This document shows positions 1 to 9,287 of a stretch of 42,726 nucleotides of DNA, piece after piece. The stretch covers positions 1 to 42,726 of the forward strand of contig JAHLFE010000193.1 in the NCBI GenBank assembly GCA_018884035.1, read 5' to 3'. The position numbers were made by a program, and so were the translations under genes. Every line of letters begins with the position of its first letter. Position 1 is the stretch's first letter. Below the pieces are notes generated by a model, which was not told where the DNA came from, made no database searches, and saw only the letters and a list, made by a program, of their open reading frames with translations. The stretch comes from Candidatus Anaerobiospirillum pullicola. Lineage in GTDB: Bacteria; Pseudomonadota; Gammaproteobacteria; Enterobacterales; Succinivibrionaceae.

Positions 1-179
1 GTAGCAGTAGATGCAACAGCAACAGCAGCCATATCAGCAGTAAGCGCCCTAGCAGCTACGCTCTCTGTGGCAGCGCCCGCAGCGGTAGTAACCACTTGCG
101 GCTTGCTGCTCTGATTGCGATTCCTGAAACGGGCTAAAAAGCGAGCGGTACGGCGCTCATGACGACTGCCGGTGGCCAT
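1..179 (-). CDS. N-terminal part of an unrecognised protein, cut by the window edge
   Basis: An open frame starts at ATG 179 on the minus strand and runs off the left edge without a stop (59 codons visible). A good Shine-Dalgarno sequence (GAGGA) sits 6 bases before the ATG, which supports this start. The visible protein begins with a very basic stretch (about residues 5-25, rich in Arg, with an R-F-L-A-R-F core) and then becomes Ala/Thr/Val-rich. That could be a cytoplasmic anchor before a linker or a low-complexity N-terminus like those of other proteins here. Function cannot be named from this fragment. Confidence 0.55.
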   Translation of the reverse strand, partial: MATGSRHERRTARFLARFRNRNQSSKPQVVTTAAGAATESVAARALTADMAAVAVASTA

Positions 180-1298
180 AAACAATCCTCAGTAATGACA
201 TGCCTCACCTCGCCCAGCTGGGGCTGAAGTGGCGTGCAGGCAAAGCCTGAGGCGTAGGCATCCCCACTGCACCAGTAGGCGCTCTCACGCTTGCCTGCAT
301 GCGTAAGCTCTGAACCCAAAGGCAAGCCCCAAAGACCAACAACACCACGGCTGCTGTCAACTCAACCGGCAGCACTACCCAGCCTCCCCCGCAGCGAAAA
401 CAGCAGAAAACAAAGTGGCGCCACCAGTTGCAGCAGCAGCAGCGTCGTTTGCCCGCGTGACTGCCTTTGCGTCCATGGCCCAAGCATAGCCCCTCACCTA
501 GTGCCATTTTGGGCACTTTTGTGAAGCAACTTATGCATTTCCTCCCCAAACCACCCTGCAAAAAGCTGATAAATATGCACTTTTCATAGTTACTAGAGCT
601 TTTAGCGAAATTCCTAAAAATAACTAGTCTTTGTATACACAAGCATAGATAGCCCTCTCCGTATCTAGAGACAAAGAAGGCATACATATGGGATAGACTT
701 GCAGGCGGGCGAGGGCTAAGATGTGCAATGTAGTTTTTTCACAGGAACAAACTATACGTAGTTTCTCAGAAGTTGCAGAACTCTATGGGGCATAGAGCTG
801 ATATAAATCAGCTTTACGCAGAAAAATAGCTGCTACTCTTCTCCCCCACTTGACATACTTCCCTACTTGGCAAAAATCAGCAAAATTTCCCATCGCGACT
901 AGACTCTAGGTGGTCTCCCCATAATTTTTGCCATGCCTTGATCCATCAAGATTCTAGACACATCACCATTTGGCACCATGTGCAATCTAGCAAACGCGCT
1001 TGCTCGAAGTGTGAGATCGCCCCCTTCACCTCACCATGGCTGTTACAGCAAGGATTAGAGCAGGCATAGCTCTTGCTGCTTAATAAGTTAGCAATGGCTA
1101 ATACGCAGACAGAAAACTAATAGATCTGTTGACAAAGTTTTAGAAATTACTTGCAAAACAGAGCTCTCTTCTGCCTTTTAACGTAACGCAGCCTGACAAT
1201 GACCGGACTCATCCCCGAACCACTTTCCTCAACCTCCTGCTAGCCTTCATGCCCCCACTCTCCCGCACTCTCGCAACCCCGTTTTATTCCTTTTGCCT
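180..1298. other. Gene-free stretch between the partial gene and mepA
   Basis: No convincing gene is seen. A 160-codon open frame on the minus strand (205-687) has one hydrophobic segment near its end, but no ribosome binding site and a strange Cys-rich composition, so it is not called. A TTGACA hexamer at 1129-1134 lies 165 bases before mepA; the matching -10 (TGCAAA at 1152, spacing 17) is poor, so it is only a possible mepA promoter. Several TA-rich stretches at 560-860 could hold the promoter of the leftward partial gene, but none fits the consensus well. Confidence 0.3.
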
Positions 1299-2324
1299 AT
1301 GCGACTTCTCTTGGCCACGGCCCTACTCTTAAGCAGCGCCATGCTCGGCGCTTGCTCTTCCCCCATGTCTCAATCCACTGCCCCTACTGCCCAGACGGCA
1401 GCAAACACTGCTGTAACCGCTGTAAGAGATGCCTCCGCTACTGCCACTGCCTCTGCTACAGCGCCTGCGGTAAGCATTAAGCCGCAGACGGCCATGCCTG
1501 ATATCAGCTCGCCAGAATCGGCTCTAAAGTCTGCTCTGGAGCAAAACATCCTCTACATGGGGCCCTTTACTCCCTACACCGGCTCTAAGGCGCGCATTTA
1601 TGGCTCCACGGCCAATGGTTGTATTGCAGGAGCCGCTTCGCTCTCTGATAAAGGTGAGGACTTTCAGCTGCAGCGCTGGGGGCGCAATCGCCACTATGCC
1701 CACCCGCTGATGCTGCAATACTTAGCGGATTTACGCGCCCGCACTGCGCAGTTTGACCTGCCACCACTGGTCATTGGCGACCTCTCCCAGAGAGCAGGTG
1801 GCCCTTACGCCTACTCTAACCACAGCAGCCACAACACGGGTCTTGATGTTGACTTACCTTTTATCTTTGCGCAGCCACGCTTGAGTGCGGCCGAGCTCAA
1901 TAACCCTCGCGATAACTACATTGTGCAGGGGCAAAAGGTACGAGAGAGCTTTACCCCAGAGATTGCTACCTACATTAAGCTGGCGGCCTCTGATCCCCGT
2001 GTGGATCGCATCTTTGTGGCGCCGATGATCAAAAAGCACATGTGTGCGCTGTATGAGCAGGATGAGTACAACGGCTTTTTGCGCAAGCTACGGCCGTGGT
2101 TTGGCCACCGTGCGCACATGCATGTGCGCTTGAATTGCCCAAGTGATAGTCCAGAGTGCGTGCTGCCACAACCTATTCCTGAGGGCACAGGCTGCGGTTA
2201 TGAGGTGGATAGCTGGTTCTTACCACCGCCACCAAAAAGCCAGCAAGTAGCGGCTAAACCCAAACCAAAGAAGGAGCTGCCAGCGCAGTGTCCGCTGATC
2301 CTGCTGCAATACCAGCAGCAATAG
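1299..2324 (+). CDS. mepA: MepA-type penicillin-insensitive murein endopeptidase, lipoprotein-like
   Basis: LAS-type metallopeptidase (MEROPS M74) expected to cut the D-Ala-meso-DAP cross-bridge in periplasmic peptidoglycan. The zinc site is visible: H-x2-H-x6-D at residues 175-185 (H175, H178, D185) and the W-F-G-H-R-A-H-M-H block at 267-275. H178, D185 and H275 correspond to E. coli MepA H113, D120 and H211. The protein has 341 residues against about 274 in E. coli. The extra length is an N-terminal Ala/Thr-rich linker (residues about 25-70) and a Pro/Lys-rich tail. The N-terminus is a signal peptide ending in L-G-A-C, a lipobox, so an outer-membrane or periplasmic lipoprotein is likely; the E. 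coli enzyme is not a lipoprotein. ATG 1299 is preferred over an in-frame TTG at 1293 because it starts the signal peptide directly. No clear Shine-Dalgarno is seen. It appears to be a single-gene unit. Confidence 0.88.
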   Translation: MRLLLATALLLSSAMLGACSSPMSQSTAPTAQTAANTAVTAVRDASATATASATAPAVSIKPQTAMPDISSPESALKSALEQNILYMGPFTPYTGSKARIYGSTANGCIAGAASLSDKGEDFQLQRWGRNRHYAHPLMLQYLADLRARTAQFDLPPLVIGDLSQRAGGPYAYSNHSSHNTGLDVDLPFIFAQPRLSAAELNNPRDNYIVQGQKVRESFTPEIATYIKLAASDPRVDRIFVAPMIKKHMCALYEQDEYNGFLRKLRPWFGHRAHMHVRLNCPSDSPECVLPQPIPEGTGCGYEVDSWFLPPPPKSQQVAAKPKPKKELPAQCPLILLQYQQQ

Positions 2325-2388
2325 GAGTAGTAACTTACGGGGGCAAAGGAGGGGTTGTGGCTTAGTCCTTAAGGAAGGGCGAAAGAAA

Positions 2389-2405
2389 GGATGGATGGAT
2401 GGATG
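2389..2405. repeat. GGAT microsatellite, copy 1
   Basis: About four perfect GGAT units just after mepA. The same tetranucleotide recurs at 2925-2940. No open frame of interest crosses it, so phase variation of a protein is not suggested. Confidence 0.7.
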
Positions 2406-2924
2406 GACGGAATGAAGTAGAGGGCACTACCTACTTACAGAGAGCCTGCTCTGGCGCAAACAGCACTGAGGGCTTGCTCTTTGGGGTAGTTACCTCGGAG
2501 TAAGGGGCGCCTTAAGGCGCGTGGCTCTGCCCGTCACTGACGTCGAGGAGTTGCGGCTGATTTTTCTCAAACCTCTAAGATACGGCTTTTACCTAAGAGT
2601 GGAGCTACTGACGCCTAACACTCAAGGGTAATGAGCTAGCCTTAAAGCTGGGGATGCCCCCAGCTCAAGCTTCAATGTGGTGGCGATCATTTAGGGGCTG
2701 TACAACTGCCCAATGTCAGCGCCACCTGCCCGCCCACAAAGCTCTTTCAACGATCTGGGGGTGCTGTGGCTGTCTTCTCCACTCTTCTCCAGTGGGCGGA
2801 GCGAGCTCAGCGCATGACAGGCTATAAAGTAAGGTCTACAAGAACAGGCGGTGGCCACAGAGACAGCGCCATGGCTAAAGATAAATGGCGGGAAAAGAGG
2901 AAGGAGGAAAGTAAGGAGGAGTGT

Positions 2925-2940
2925 ATGGATGGATGGATGG
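2925..2940. repeat. GGAT microsatellite, copy 2
   Basis: Second tract of the tetranucleotide seen at 2389, lying just beyond the terminator of the leftward 431-residue gene. Confidence 0.7.
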
Positions 2941-2946
2941 CACCAG

Positions 2947-2979
2947 CAGAAACGAAACAGCCCACGGTTAAGTGGGCTG
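2947..2979 (-). terminator. Rho-independent terminator of the leftward 431-residue gene
   Basis: A perfect 8-bp stem, CAGCCCAC (2958-2965) and GTGGGCTG (2972-2979), with a 6-base loop. On the minus strand it is followed by a T-rich run (TTTCGTTTC). It lies 31 bases beyond the stop codon at 3010. Confidence 0.75.
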
Positions 2980-3009
2980 GTCTGTAAGGGCAAACTGCTT
3001 GTAGCAGCT

Positions 3010-4305
3010 CTAGAAAAGGCTGGCGCTCTGGTTGTTGGAACGCGACATCACCTGCAACAGCGCCATGTCACGCTTAAAGGTGTTATCTAACTCGCGCTCA
3101 ATAGTACGAGCCTCTAAATCAGCACCATTGTTTACCGCTAAGGTCTGACCTAAGCCCTGTCCTTGGGAACGTAACACAAAGTCAAAGTCGCCACGCTCTA
3201 AGGCCGTGCTGTTAATGTGCGCACTGTCGAGCAGGCTCTGCAGCTTGTCCTTAAGCTGCGCTCCTGTAATGCTATCTTGGCCTAAGAACTGCGCCGCATT
3301 GTGACCATGAGGACCATGCGCACTGCCAAAGACCACCACGTTTACAAAGTCGTTAATCTCCGACTCCGAGCAACGTAATTCCTGTAAAAACGAGCGCATG
3401 CCCGCCGGTAACATCGCCGAGAAGTCCAGCGTCTTGTCTGCTAAGCTCACCACTTGCAGGTCACTTGACTGCTCACGAGATGCCGCCGCTTCCTTAGCAC
3501 GCTCCGCCTCATAAAAGACGTTTACCGCCTCAATGGTGCGAATCACCTGCGCCGCATCAGCCGATAAGGCATGAGCCCGCGCTAAGCTCGGGTCAATAAT
3601 GCTGCCCCCAGAGGCAGTATTACTGCTCATTAACGCCGCTGCCGTGGAGCTGTCTACAGAAGCAGCCGCCGAAGCCGCTTCCGGCGAAATCGCTTCAGTG
3701 GCATTTAATATAGCTTCAGCCGAGGAGTTTTGTGGGTTTACCCCTAAAGGCCCCTCTTCTAATGCTGCACGCTGCGCACGAATTTGCGCCAAGGTCAGCG
3801 CTTGGGCCTTAGCAGTCAGCTCTTGTGAGGCACTGCTGTAGGTAGCACCTGCCGAGGCTACACTGCCATCTTGCTGTGACCAATACGCCGAGAGCGGATG
3901 GCTATTGCCCACAATGGTGCTATTGGTGCCCAGCTGCTGTTGTGCCGCCGATAAAACCTGCGCAAACTCCGCTCCACTAGCTGCAGCCGAAAAAGTCTGT
4001 TGCAGACCATGCGCAGTCGCACCGACTCCCGCCGCCTGATCCTGCTTCCCATAGAGCGCAGGCGAGTTGCTCGCTGTAGCTTGCTGCAGCACCGGATTCA
4101 TGGTCGTAGCTGTGCCATTAGTTGTGGCTGCCGCCGCACTAGCGTTAGTGCCACGCGTCACAGAGCCCACTTGCTCGACAGCATTGGCTTGCTCTAAATA
4201 GGCAGCAAAGCCACTTGGCTTGTTGGCCTGTACCTGTTGCGCTTGCGCAGCGGCAACCTTGACGGCCAGCCATGGCGAGGCGTGAGAAATGTTACTAATG
4301 GACAT
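3010..4305 (-). CDS. Unrecognised 431-residue Ala/Ser/Gln-rich protein
   Basis: A well-bounded gene of unknown function. ATG 4305 follows AAGGAG with a 6-base spacer, among the best ribosome binding sites in the window, and a clear intrinsic terminator follows the stop. No signal peptide or membrane segment is visible. Residues 1-210 are low in complexity (Ala, Gln, Ser, Thr, Asn) with few charges. Residues about 240-290 look helical and charged. The C-terminal third (about 290-431) looks folded and ends in a charged helical stretch. The N-terminal low-complexity, C-terminal folded layout recalls secreted or flagellum-associated proteins such as hook-length or export-apparatus substrates. That is analogy only; no family motif was recognised. 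It is convergent with mepA and probably monocistronic. Confidence 0.75.
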   Translation of the reverse strand: MSISNISHASPWLAVKVAAAQAQQVQANKPSGFAAYLEQANAVEQVGSVTRGTNASAAAATTNGTATTMNPVLQQATASNSPALYGKQDQAAGVGATAHGLQQTFSAAASGAEFAQVLSAAQQQLGTNSTIVGNSHPLSAYWSQQDGSVASAGATYSSASQELTAKAQALTLAQIRAQRAALEEGPLGVNPQNSSAEAILNATEAISPEAASAAASVDSSTAAALMSSNTASGGSIIDPSLARAHALSADAAQVIRTIEAVNVFYEAERAKEAAASREQSSDLQVVSLADKTLDFSAMLPAGMRSFLQELRCSESEINDFVNVVVFGSAHGPHGHNAAQFLGQDSITGAQLKDKLQSLLDSAHINSTALERGDFDFVLRSQGQGLGQTLAVNNGADLEARTIERELDNTFKRDMALLQVMSRSNNQSASLF

Positions 4306-5142
4306 AGGCTGCTCCTTCTAACATGAGGTCAGAAGAAAGTGGTAATGGCTCAAGGTACTACCCCCTGCCATCCTGCAAGATGCTTCCCCCTGCACGCCAA
4401 AGCATGCAGTGTAAAGCTAAAGCTAAAGCTGTTGCAGGCAACAGGAAAAAGGCACCACGCACCTTGTTTAGGTTTACCTCTCACGAGGGAACCACGGCAG
4501 TGAATTGAGCGCTGGCGATATTGCTACACAACCACAATACCGCTAAGGCCGCAAGGACGACCGTAAACTCACCACACTCTGGTGAGCTGAAGCTAACAAG
4601 CTTGCTGGGAAGGTAGATTAGAGGGGAAAACTGTACACAGAACCGCTTTCTGCTAACTCAGAAATAGCAGTTAACATGCCAATATCTTGGCACTATTTTA
4701 GTGCACCATTAAACACAAATGGCTTATTTTTGGGAAGAATTTTGTGATAGAGTGCAGATTATTTTTGGTGCAAGATACAGCATTAAGGCTTGCTAGTACA
4801 CAAGTTTGTGCCCTTGATCAACAAAAGTGGCAGCTGCTGGCAAATTGCTGCAGTGCACCGCCTTAAGGCAGCCAAGTGGCTTAGGGATGGGGATAGGGCG
4901 GGGCAAAGTGCAAGGACGAAGTACTGAAGCGGGGCGGGCAAGGCCTTACAGCGGGAAATGGCTTACGGCGCAAAGCTATCCAGAGGCAGACTACGGTGTG
5001 GCGACGCCGCAGAGGAACCGTGAAAGCGCGGCGGGCAGGGGCAGCGTACCTAAGGCAGGTGAGAGGATACACAGTGGGAGTGAGACAGGTAGTGTGAGTG
5101 GCGCCGGAGTAGCGCAGAAAGAAGTGCGCAGGGCTGGAGGAA
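4306..5142. other. Gene-free region upstream of the 431-residue gene
   Basis: Contains the leader and probable promoter region of the leftward 431-residue gene. An AT-rich tract at about 4680-4790 includes, on the minus strand, TTGCAC followed 18 bases later by TATCAC, a weak promoter-like pair. The remainder up to 5142 is GC-rich and shows no recognisable remainder of the truncated transposase on either strand. Confidence 0.35.
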
Positions 5143-5850
5143 TCAGCCAAAATGCGTTCCGTCCACCGCCCCCAGCTGGAAATGAACCAGACAGGCCGAG
5201 CCCGAGAAGCGGTAATTACGCAGCACCGTGAGGATCGAGTCGTGGAACTTGAGATCAGACAAAGCCTCAGGGCTTAAGGAGTTTAAGCGCGAAGAGCAGC
5301 CAAACACCAGCACATTGTAAGGACGCACCAGTGACGAAATGCCAGGCGCCAGCTGCTTGCGCACACTCTGCTTTTGCTGCTCCTGCTCAGAGAGCGAGTG
5401 CTCTTGCAGCACAATGCTAAAAAGCCAGCGTTGCTCCTCTGGCAGGCTCTCCGTGAGATGCAGGTCATTTAAGCTCTCGTACAAGAGAGCTTGCGTAAAG
5501 CGCGTAAAGAACTGCGCGTAGTTTTCAAAGACCACGTTCTCAATAGTGCGCTTAATCGTGTCATGCGACACATAGAGATCGTGAGGAAAGTCAGGAATCA
5601 CCTCCGCTAAGAAGTCGCGGTTGTGCTCCCAGAACTTACCCATGGAGCAGGCACTACGCGAGCCGCATAAGTAAGCTAAGGACACCGTAAAGATCAAAGA
5701 TGGAGCACTAAAACGCACCTTACCCAGCTGCCGCCGATCGGAGATATCCATCTGCGAGAGCATGGTCACAATGACCTTACGCACCACATAGGGCTTTAAG
5801 GAGACCAGCACACGGCCCTTAAAGTTAGGGTCGTTCTCGTAGTCACTCAT
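5143..5850 (-). pseudogene. 3'-truncated ISAs1-family transposase
   Basis: The reading frame shows the N-terminal transposase-associated domain of ISAs1 elements: a helical start, F-W-E-H-N-R-D-F-L at about residue 78, the P-D-F-P-H stretch, then S-H-D-T-I-K-R-T at about 95-102 and the F-x2-F-x2-A-L-L helix. In intact ISAs1 transposases (about 370-440 residues) this is followed by a DDE nuclease domain beginning near A-I-D-G-K. Here the frame ends after about 235 residues without the DDE core, and no continuation is seen downstream in any minus-strand frame. It is therefore a remnant. The start at 5850 (M-S-D-Y-E-N) looks like the usual family start; the frame is open back to 5997. No terminal inverted repeats were identified. 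Confidence 0.7.
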
Positions 5851-6044
5851 GGCTCTGGCACGATAGCGTCCGCCCTTGCTGACAAGGAGCCCCTTATTTT
5901 CTCGTCGCGGCCCTTGATTTACTTTTAGGCTGTCCATCCTCATGCACTCCAACACACAATACACAGCGCTACATGCTTGAGTGGCTTTTATCCTCACCTG
6001 CCACTAAGCACCGCACTGCGCTCCTCCACTATATTCTGCATCAG

Positions 6045-6072
6045 CTTTGCGGCTATGCTTTTAGCCGCAAAG
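6045..6072. repeat. Perfect 11-bp inverted repeat (hairpin)
   Basis: CTTTGCGGCTA (6045-6055) pairs perfectly with TAGCCGCAAAG (6062-6072) across a 6-base loop. Neither strand continues into a long T-run, so it is a weak terminator candidate. It lies about 50 bases upstream of the longest form of the truncated transposase frame and may be a relic of an element end. Confidence 0.6.
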
Positions 6073-7240
6073 ACGCAATTTGTCTTGAAGCAAAACCCAT
6101 AAAAACTAGGCTCCAACTGGCAAACAAGGCACAGAGAACATCAGTCTTAAATGGTACTGCCCTCTCCTCTTTCTTTCCTGCTAAAACCGCATCAGCCCAG
6201 AGCGATTCTAGTTACGACAAAAAAAGAAGCAAAAGCAAGCAGCAAATACACTTGCAAAGCCTGTAAAGCGGCCAGTTTGCATAAAACTGTAGTTATGACT
6301 CTGAGCAGAGCCACCACTGCGCCACCTCTAGCTTTTAACACTCACTTGTATACTAGTATGCAAGTTGTCGTAAACAAAAAAGGCCGTGCGAGCGCGGTAA
6401 GCGCCAACAAGGTCTGTTTATAACGACGTAATCTCTGCTATTAGTCTCAAGTAAGGTACACGCTCTTAAGGAGCTGGCGTTGAGTAAGGCGGTTACAGCG
6501 CAGCTTTTCCGGTGTACTTGCCTACTGCACTATGGGGTTAAGGCTTAAAGCCGTGATAGCCCCTGCTTATGTTTTAAGCGCAAGCGTGGTGCTTACGTGC
6601 TTACCTACTTTCTTAATGTTGCTGTCTTACCGCCTGACGGGGTCACACCACACAGCTGTGAGCCACAATAGCGCGCAGCAGCGCCAGCTACCCATGACCG
6701 CGTCTGGTACCTAAGCGCTTACACCATACCATGGCCTATCCTCCTCAGAGGTGTCCAAACAATGCTACAGCAAGCAAGTGCTGCGAACACCATAGGCAAA
6801 AGCTAGCAGTACGCTGCTACCACCGCAAGCGATTAAGATGGTTGTAGTACACGTAATTGAAAGCAAGTTATCACAGCATGGGCAATTTCTGCAGCCTCAA
6901 AGTGAACAATCTTTTCATTGTGCTTAGCCATCTCTACTGGCTGTTTCGCCAATAACAGCTTATTTATGCGGTATACATCACTAAAACTACCATACTAGTA
7001 TATCAGCTATTCCCAAAAGAAAACGCTGCAGAATACGCATGAATATCGGCTTTTGCGCCATAAAGATACAAGCTCACGCAGTTTTACGGTAGCCAAACTA
7101 CGCTCTTATCTGCCCGAAAAACGCCTTCTTACTGACCAGAGAGCAGCCTTACCTCAGAGACTGGGTTGGCTGCATACACGCGAACTTAAGCCCGCCATAG
7201 CTTTATGATGCTCTTGGTGTACATTGATGCCCTATGAGGC

Positions 7241-7360
7241 TTAGTGCTGCAAGTGAAGCTCAGGAGCCTACAAGCTGATTGTGGCATTTTAATCACCATG
7301 AGGGATATAGTTGCAGTACTTTGAGTTGCGCTGTTCACTCTTAGGTTCGCGGGTATAGAC
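7241..7360 (+). repeat. Dispersed repeat, left half, copy 1
   Basis: About 120 bases that align with 27832-27711 on the minus strand at roughly two-thirds identity by eye. Shared blocks include TTAGTGCTGCA at the start, CACC..AGGGAT..GTTGC in the middle, and CACTCTTAG.TTCGC.GGTAT at the end. Neither copy is part of a convincing gene. Confidence 0.55.
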
Positions 7361-8108
7361 TGGCTGCGGTGAACACCACCATACCAGAGCACTTAAACCA
7401 CCAATAGAGCGTAGAAAGGTGCTCGTGGTGATACAGTGGCAAACAGCTGCTATCCATCCTGCAATCTGACTTGGAGTGTCTTTGTCAACCCTGAGGGATG
7501 CTGTGAACTCGCTCTTTGGGATAAACACCTACCTTAGGATCACAGGTGCAGGTAGTAATCACCTCCCAGCCATGGCATGCGTAAGCGCCTAAGAGCAAAG
7601 GCTGGCATACCACTACCTCCTAACAGCGCCCGCCCCTCTATCCTTCCTCTCAATTCATTACTCATTCCTCCATGCCCCAGCACTGCTCGCATTTACCGCG
7701 CAAGCGGCAAGAACTCATTCTCAGGGATAAAACGCTATGCCGCTGTCTACACACGGCTAAGGCATCCTTTCTGCCTTGAGGTTACATGTGACAGTGCGCG
7801 AGAGGACATACTGCCATGCATGCCATGCCCCGTTATAGCGCTTAACTGTGCCGAATACGCCCATATGTGCTAACGTGCTCAAACACAGAGTCCCTTACTT
7901 CCTCTCTGACGTTGCTCTCCTCACTCTCTAACCGCCCTGTCACCACAAGCTCTCGGAAGCACGCTTTCAAGCCAAAGTGGACGTAAACGCAACAGCTGGA
8001 ACCACGAGCGCCACTTGATGCTGGTGTTTAACCACAGGTACCATACCTCTACATCACCACTCCAACCTTCCAGCCACGTTTTACCGTTGCTCACAATGAG
8101 GTGTTAGA

Positions 8109-9287
8109 TTGGTCCGCAAAAAATCAGCACAGAAAGATTCTCTGCTCCAACCTCAAACTACCCCACGAAAACAAGCGCTGGACACCAAGCACTTCGACGC
8201 TATTGCAGGCGAGGATGACGCTTTATTTGCAGAGGACGATCTTCTTGATGTTGCGTCCTTGGAGGCGGCAGAGGACAGCGCTGCTCTGAACGCTCCAGCA
8301 GGCTCGGCCTTAAGAGACCGTCCTGATGTTTACGACTATGATGCTTTGGACGATGCTACGCACAGGGACGACGCAGATGATGGGGACAGTGATGAAGCTG
8401 ACGACGAGGATGAAGTGGACGCCCTGTTGCCGCGCCGCTCGTCTGTGCCAGCAATCAGCTCGACCAGTACGAACGTCTTTGATGACGATGAGTCCGGATA
8501 CGATTTAAGCGACGACGCTGCTACGTTTACCGCTGAAGATACGCATAGAGCTGCCGGTTTTGCTAGTGCTGACGATGACGATGGTGAGCGCCAGCGGCGC
8601 CATTTGGCAGCGGTTATGGCCCACTATGATCCGCAGCAACACAGTGCCAAAGTCCGTGCAGCAGCGGCCCAAGCTCTCTTTGGCGCAGCCGCCTTGGGTG
8701 ATGATGATGAAAGTGATGCTGTCAGTTATGACGAGCTTTCTTTAGACAGAGACGTCCATGAGTCGCACAATATTATTCCCCTGAGCAGTAGCTCTTTATC
8801 AGGGGTTAAGATCATTAAGAAGCATGCACCACGCTCTACTGAAGTGGGATCTACTGCCAGCCCAACCGCAAAGAACAAGAAGAACGCAGCCGCTTCCCCA
8901 GCACCAAAGCAACAGGCTGCTGCACTTGACAAAGCAGCCAGCGCGGCGGGTGGCAACACTGCACACGCACAAGAGGCGGAGTCAGTATCGCCTCCTGCTG
9001 CAGCACAGAGCACCAGCGCAGCTCCTTTTACCGGACGTAAAGCCAGCCACCATACTAAGAGTAAGGGCCTGCCTACAACTAAGGCTCACAAGCGCTTAGC
9101 GGCCGTAGCTGCGATCCTCTTAGGAAGTGAGGCCGAGGGCAGCACTGCCCAAACGCGCCTCAAGCAAGTCACACAAATAATGCTGGGCACAACTGACAAA
9201 GCAGCAACCACCAGCGCACCACAGACGCCAATCGCCACTGATAAAAGCAAGGCGCCACAGAAAGCCACAATGAAGCCATGGAAGTAA
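8109..9287 (+). CDS. Acidic 392-residue protein with the A-A-x-x-A-L-F-G motif
   Basis: Unrecognised and mostly disordered in appearance. Residues about 35-160 are very rich in Asp/Glu, followed by an Ala/Thr/Ser/Lys-rich, basic C-terminal half. Two short Ala-rich helices stand out: R-A-A-A-A-Q-A-L-F-G at 183-192 and R-L-A-A-V-A-A-I-L-L-G at 329-339. Both resemble the motif repeated in the next gene. The only plausible start is TTG 8109: a stop lies in frame at 8097, no ATG is available, and GAGGTG lies 5 bases upstream. An ATG at 8096 opens a four-codon frame overlapping this start. No signal peptide or membrane segment is seen. The gene leads the accessory block, about 0.9 kb before the 712-residue gene, and its function is unknown. 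Confidence 0.65.
   Translation: MVRKKSAQKDSLLQPQTTPRKQALDTKHFDAIAGEDDALFAEDDLLDVASLEAAEDSAALNAPAGSALRDRPDVYDYDALDDATHRDDADDGDSDEADDEDEVDALLPRRSSVPAISSTSTNVFDDDESGYDLSDDAATFTAEDTHRAAGFASADDDDGERQRRHLAAVMAHYDPQQHSAKVRAAAAQALFGAAALGDDDESDAVSYDELSLDRDVHESHNIIPLSSSSLSGVKIIKKHAPRSTEVGSTASPTAKNKKNAAASPAPKQQAAALDKAASAAGGNTAHAQEAESVSPPAAAQSTSAAPFTGRKASHHTKSKGLPTTKAHKRLAAVAAILLGSEAEGSTAQTRLKQVTQIMLGTTDKAATTSAPQTPIATDKSKAPQKATMKPWK

Larger units (their letters stand above)
2325..3009. other. Intergenic region with GGAT microsatellites and a 14-bp palindrome
   Basis: No gene is seen between the convergent ends of mepA and the 431-residue gene. The stretch holds a GGAT tetranucleotide run at 2389-2405 and another at 2925-2940, with purine-rich sequence (GGGAGGAAAG type) next to the second. 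It also holds the perfect palindrome GCGCCTTAAGGCGC at 2507-2520. Short open frames here (2691-2993, 2766-2987) consist largely of the microsatellite and are not called. Confidence 0.5.
5998..8108. other. Two-kilobase gene-poor region between IS remnant and accessory block
   Basis: No gene can be supported. Short open frames on both strands lack ribosome binding sites and domain features. The stretch holds an 11-bp perfect hairpin at 6045-6072 and one copy of a dispersed repeat at 7241-7360. The composition is more AT-balanced than the coding blocks. It looks like decayed mobile-element DNA, which fits the truncated transposase next to it. Confidence 0.4.

Noticed and set aside
205-687. 160-codon minus-strand frame with one hydrophobic segment, directly upstream of the partial gene
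   Set aside because: No ribosome binding site, Cys/Trp-rich composition unlike the neighbours and no family features; treated as intergenic.
845-872. TTGACATACTTCCC as an IS605 right end on the minus strand
   Set aside because: It resembles GGAAGTATGTCAA, but no subterminal hairpin accompanies it and no tnpB sequence is near.
7186-7528. Overlapping minus-strand frames as a transposase remnant
   Set aside because: No transposase motif could be aligned; the DNA is better explained as a dispersed repeat copy with plus-strand orientation.
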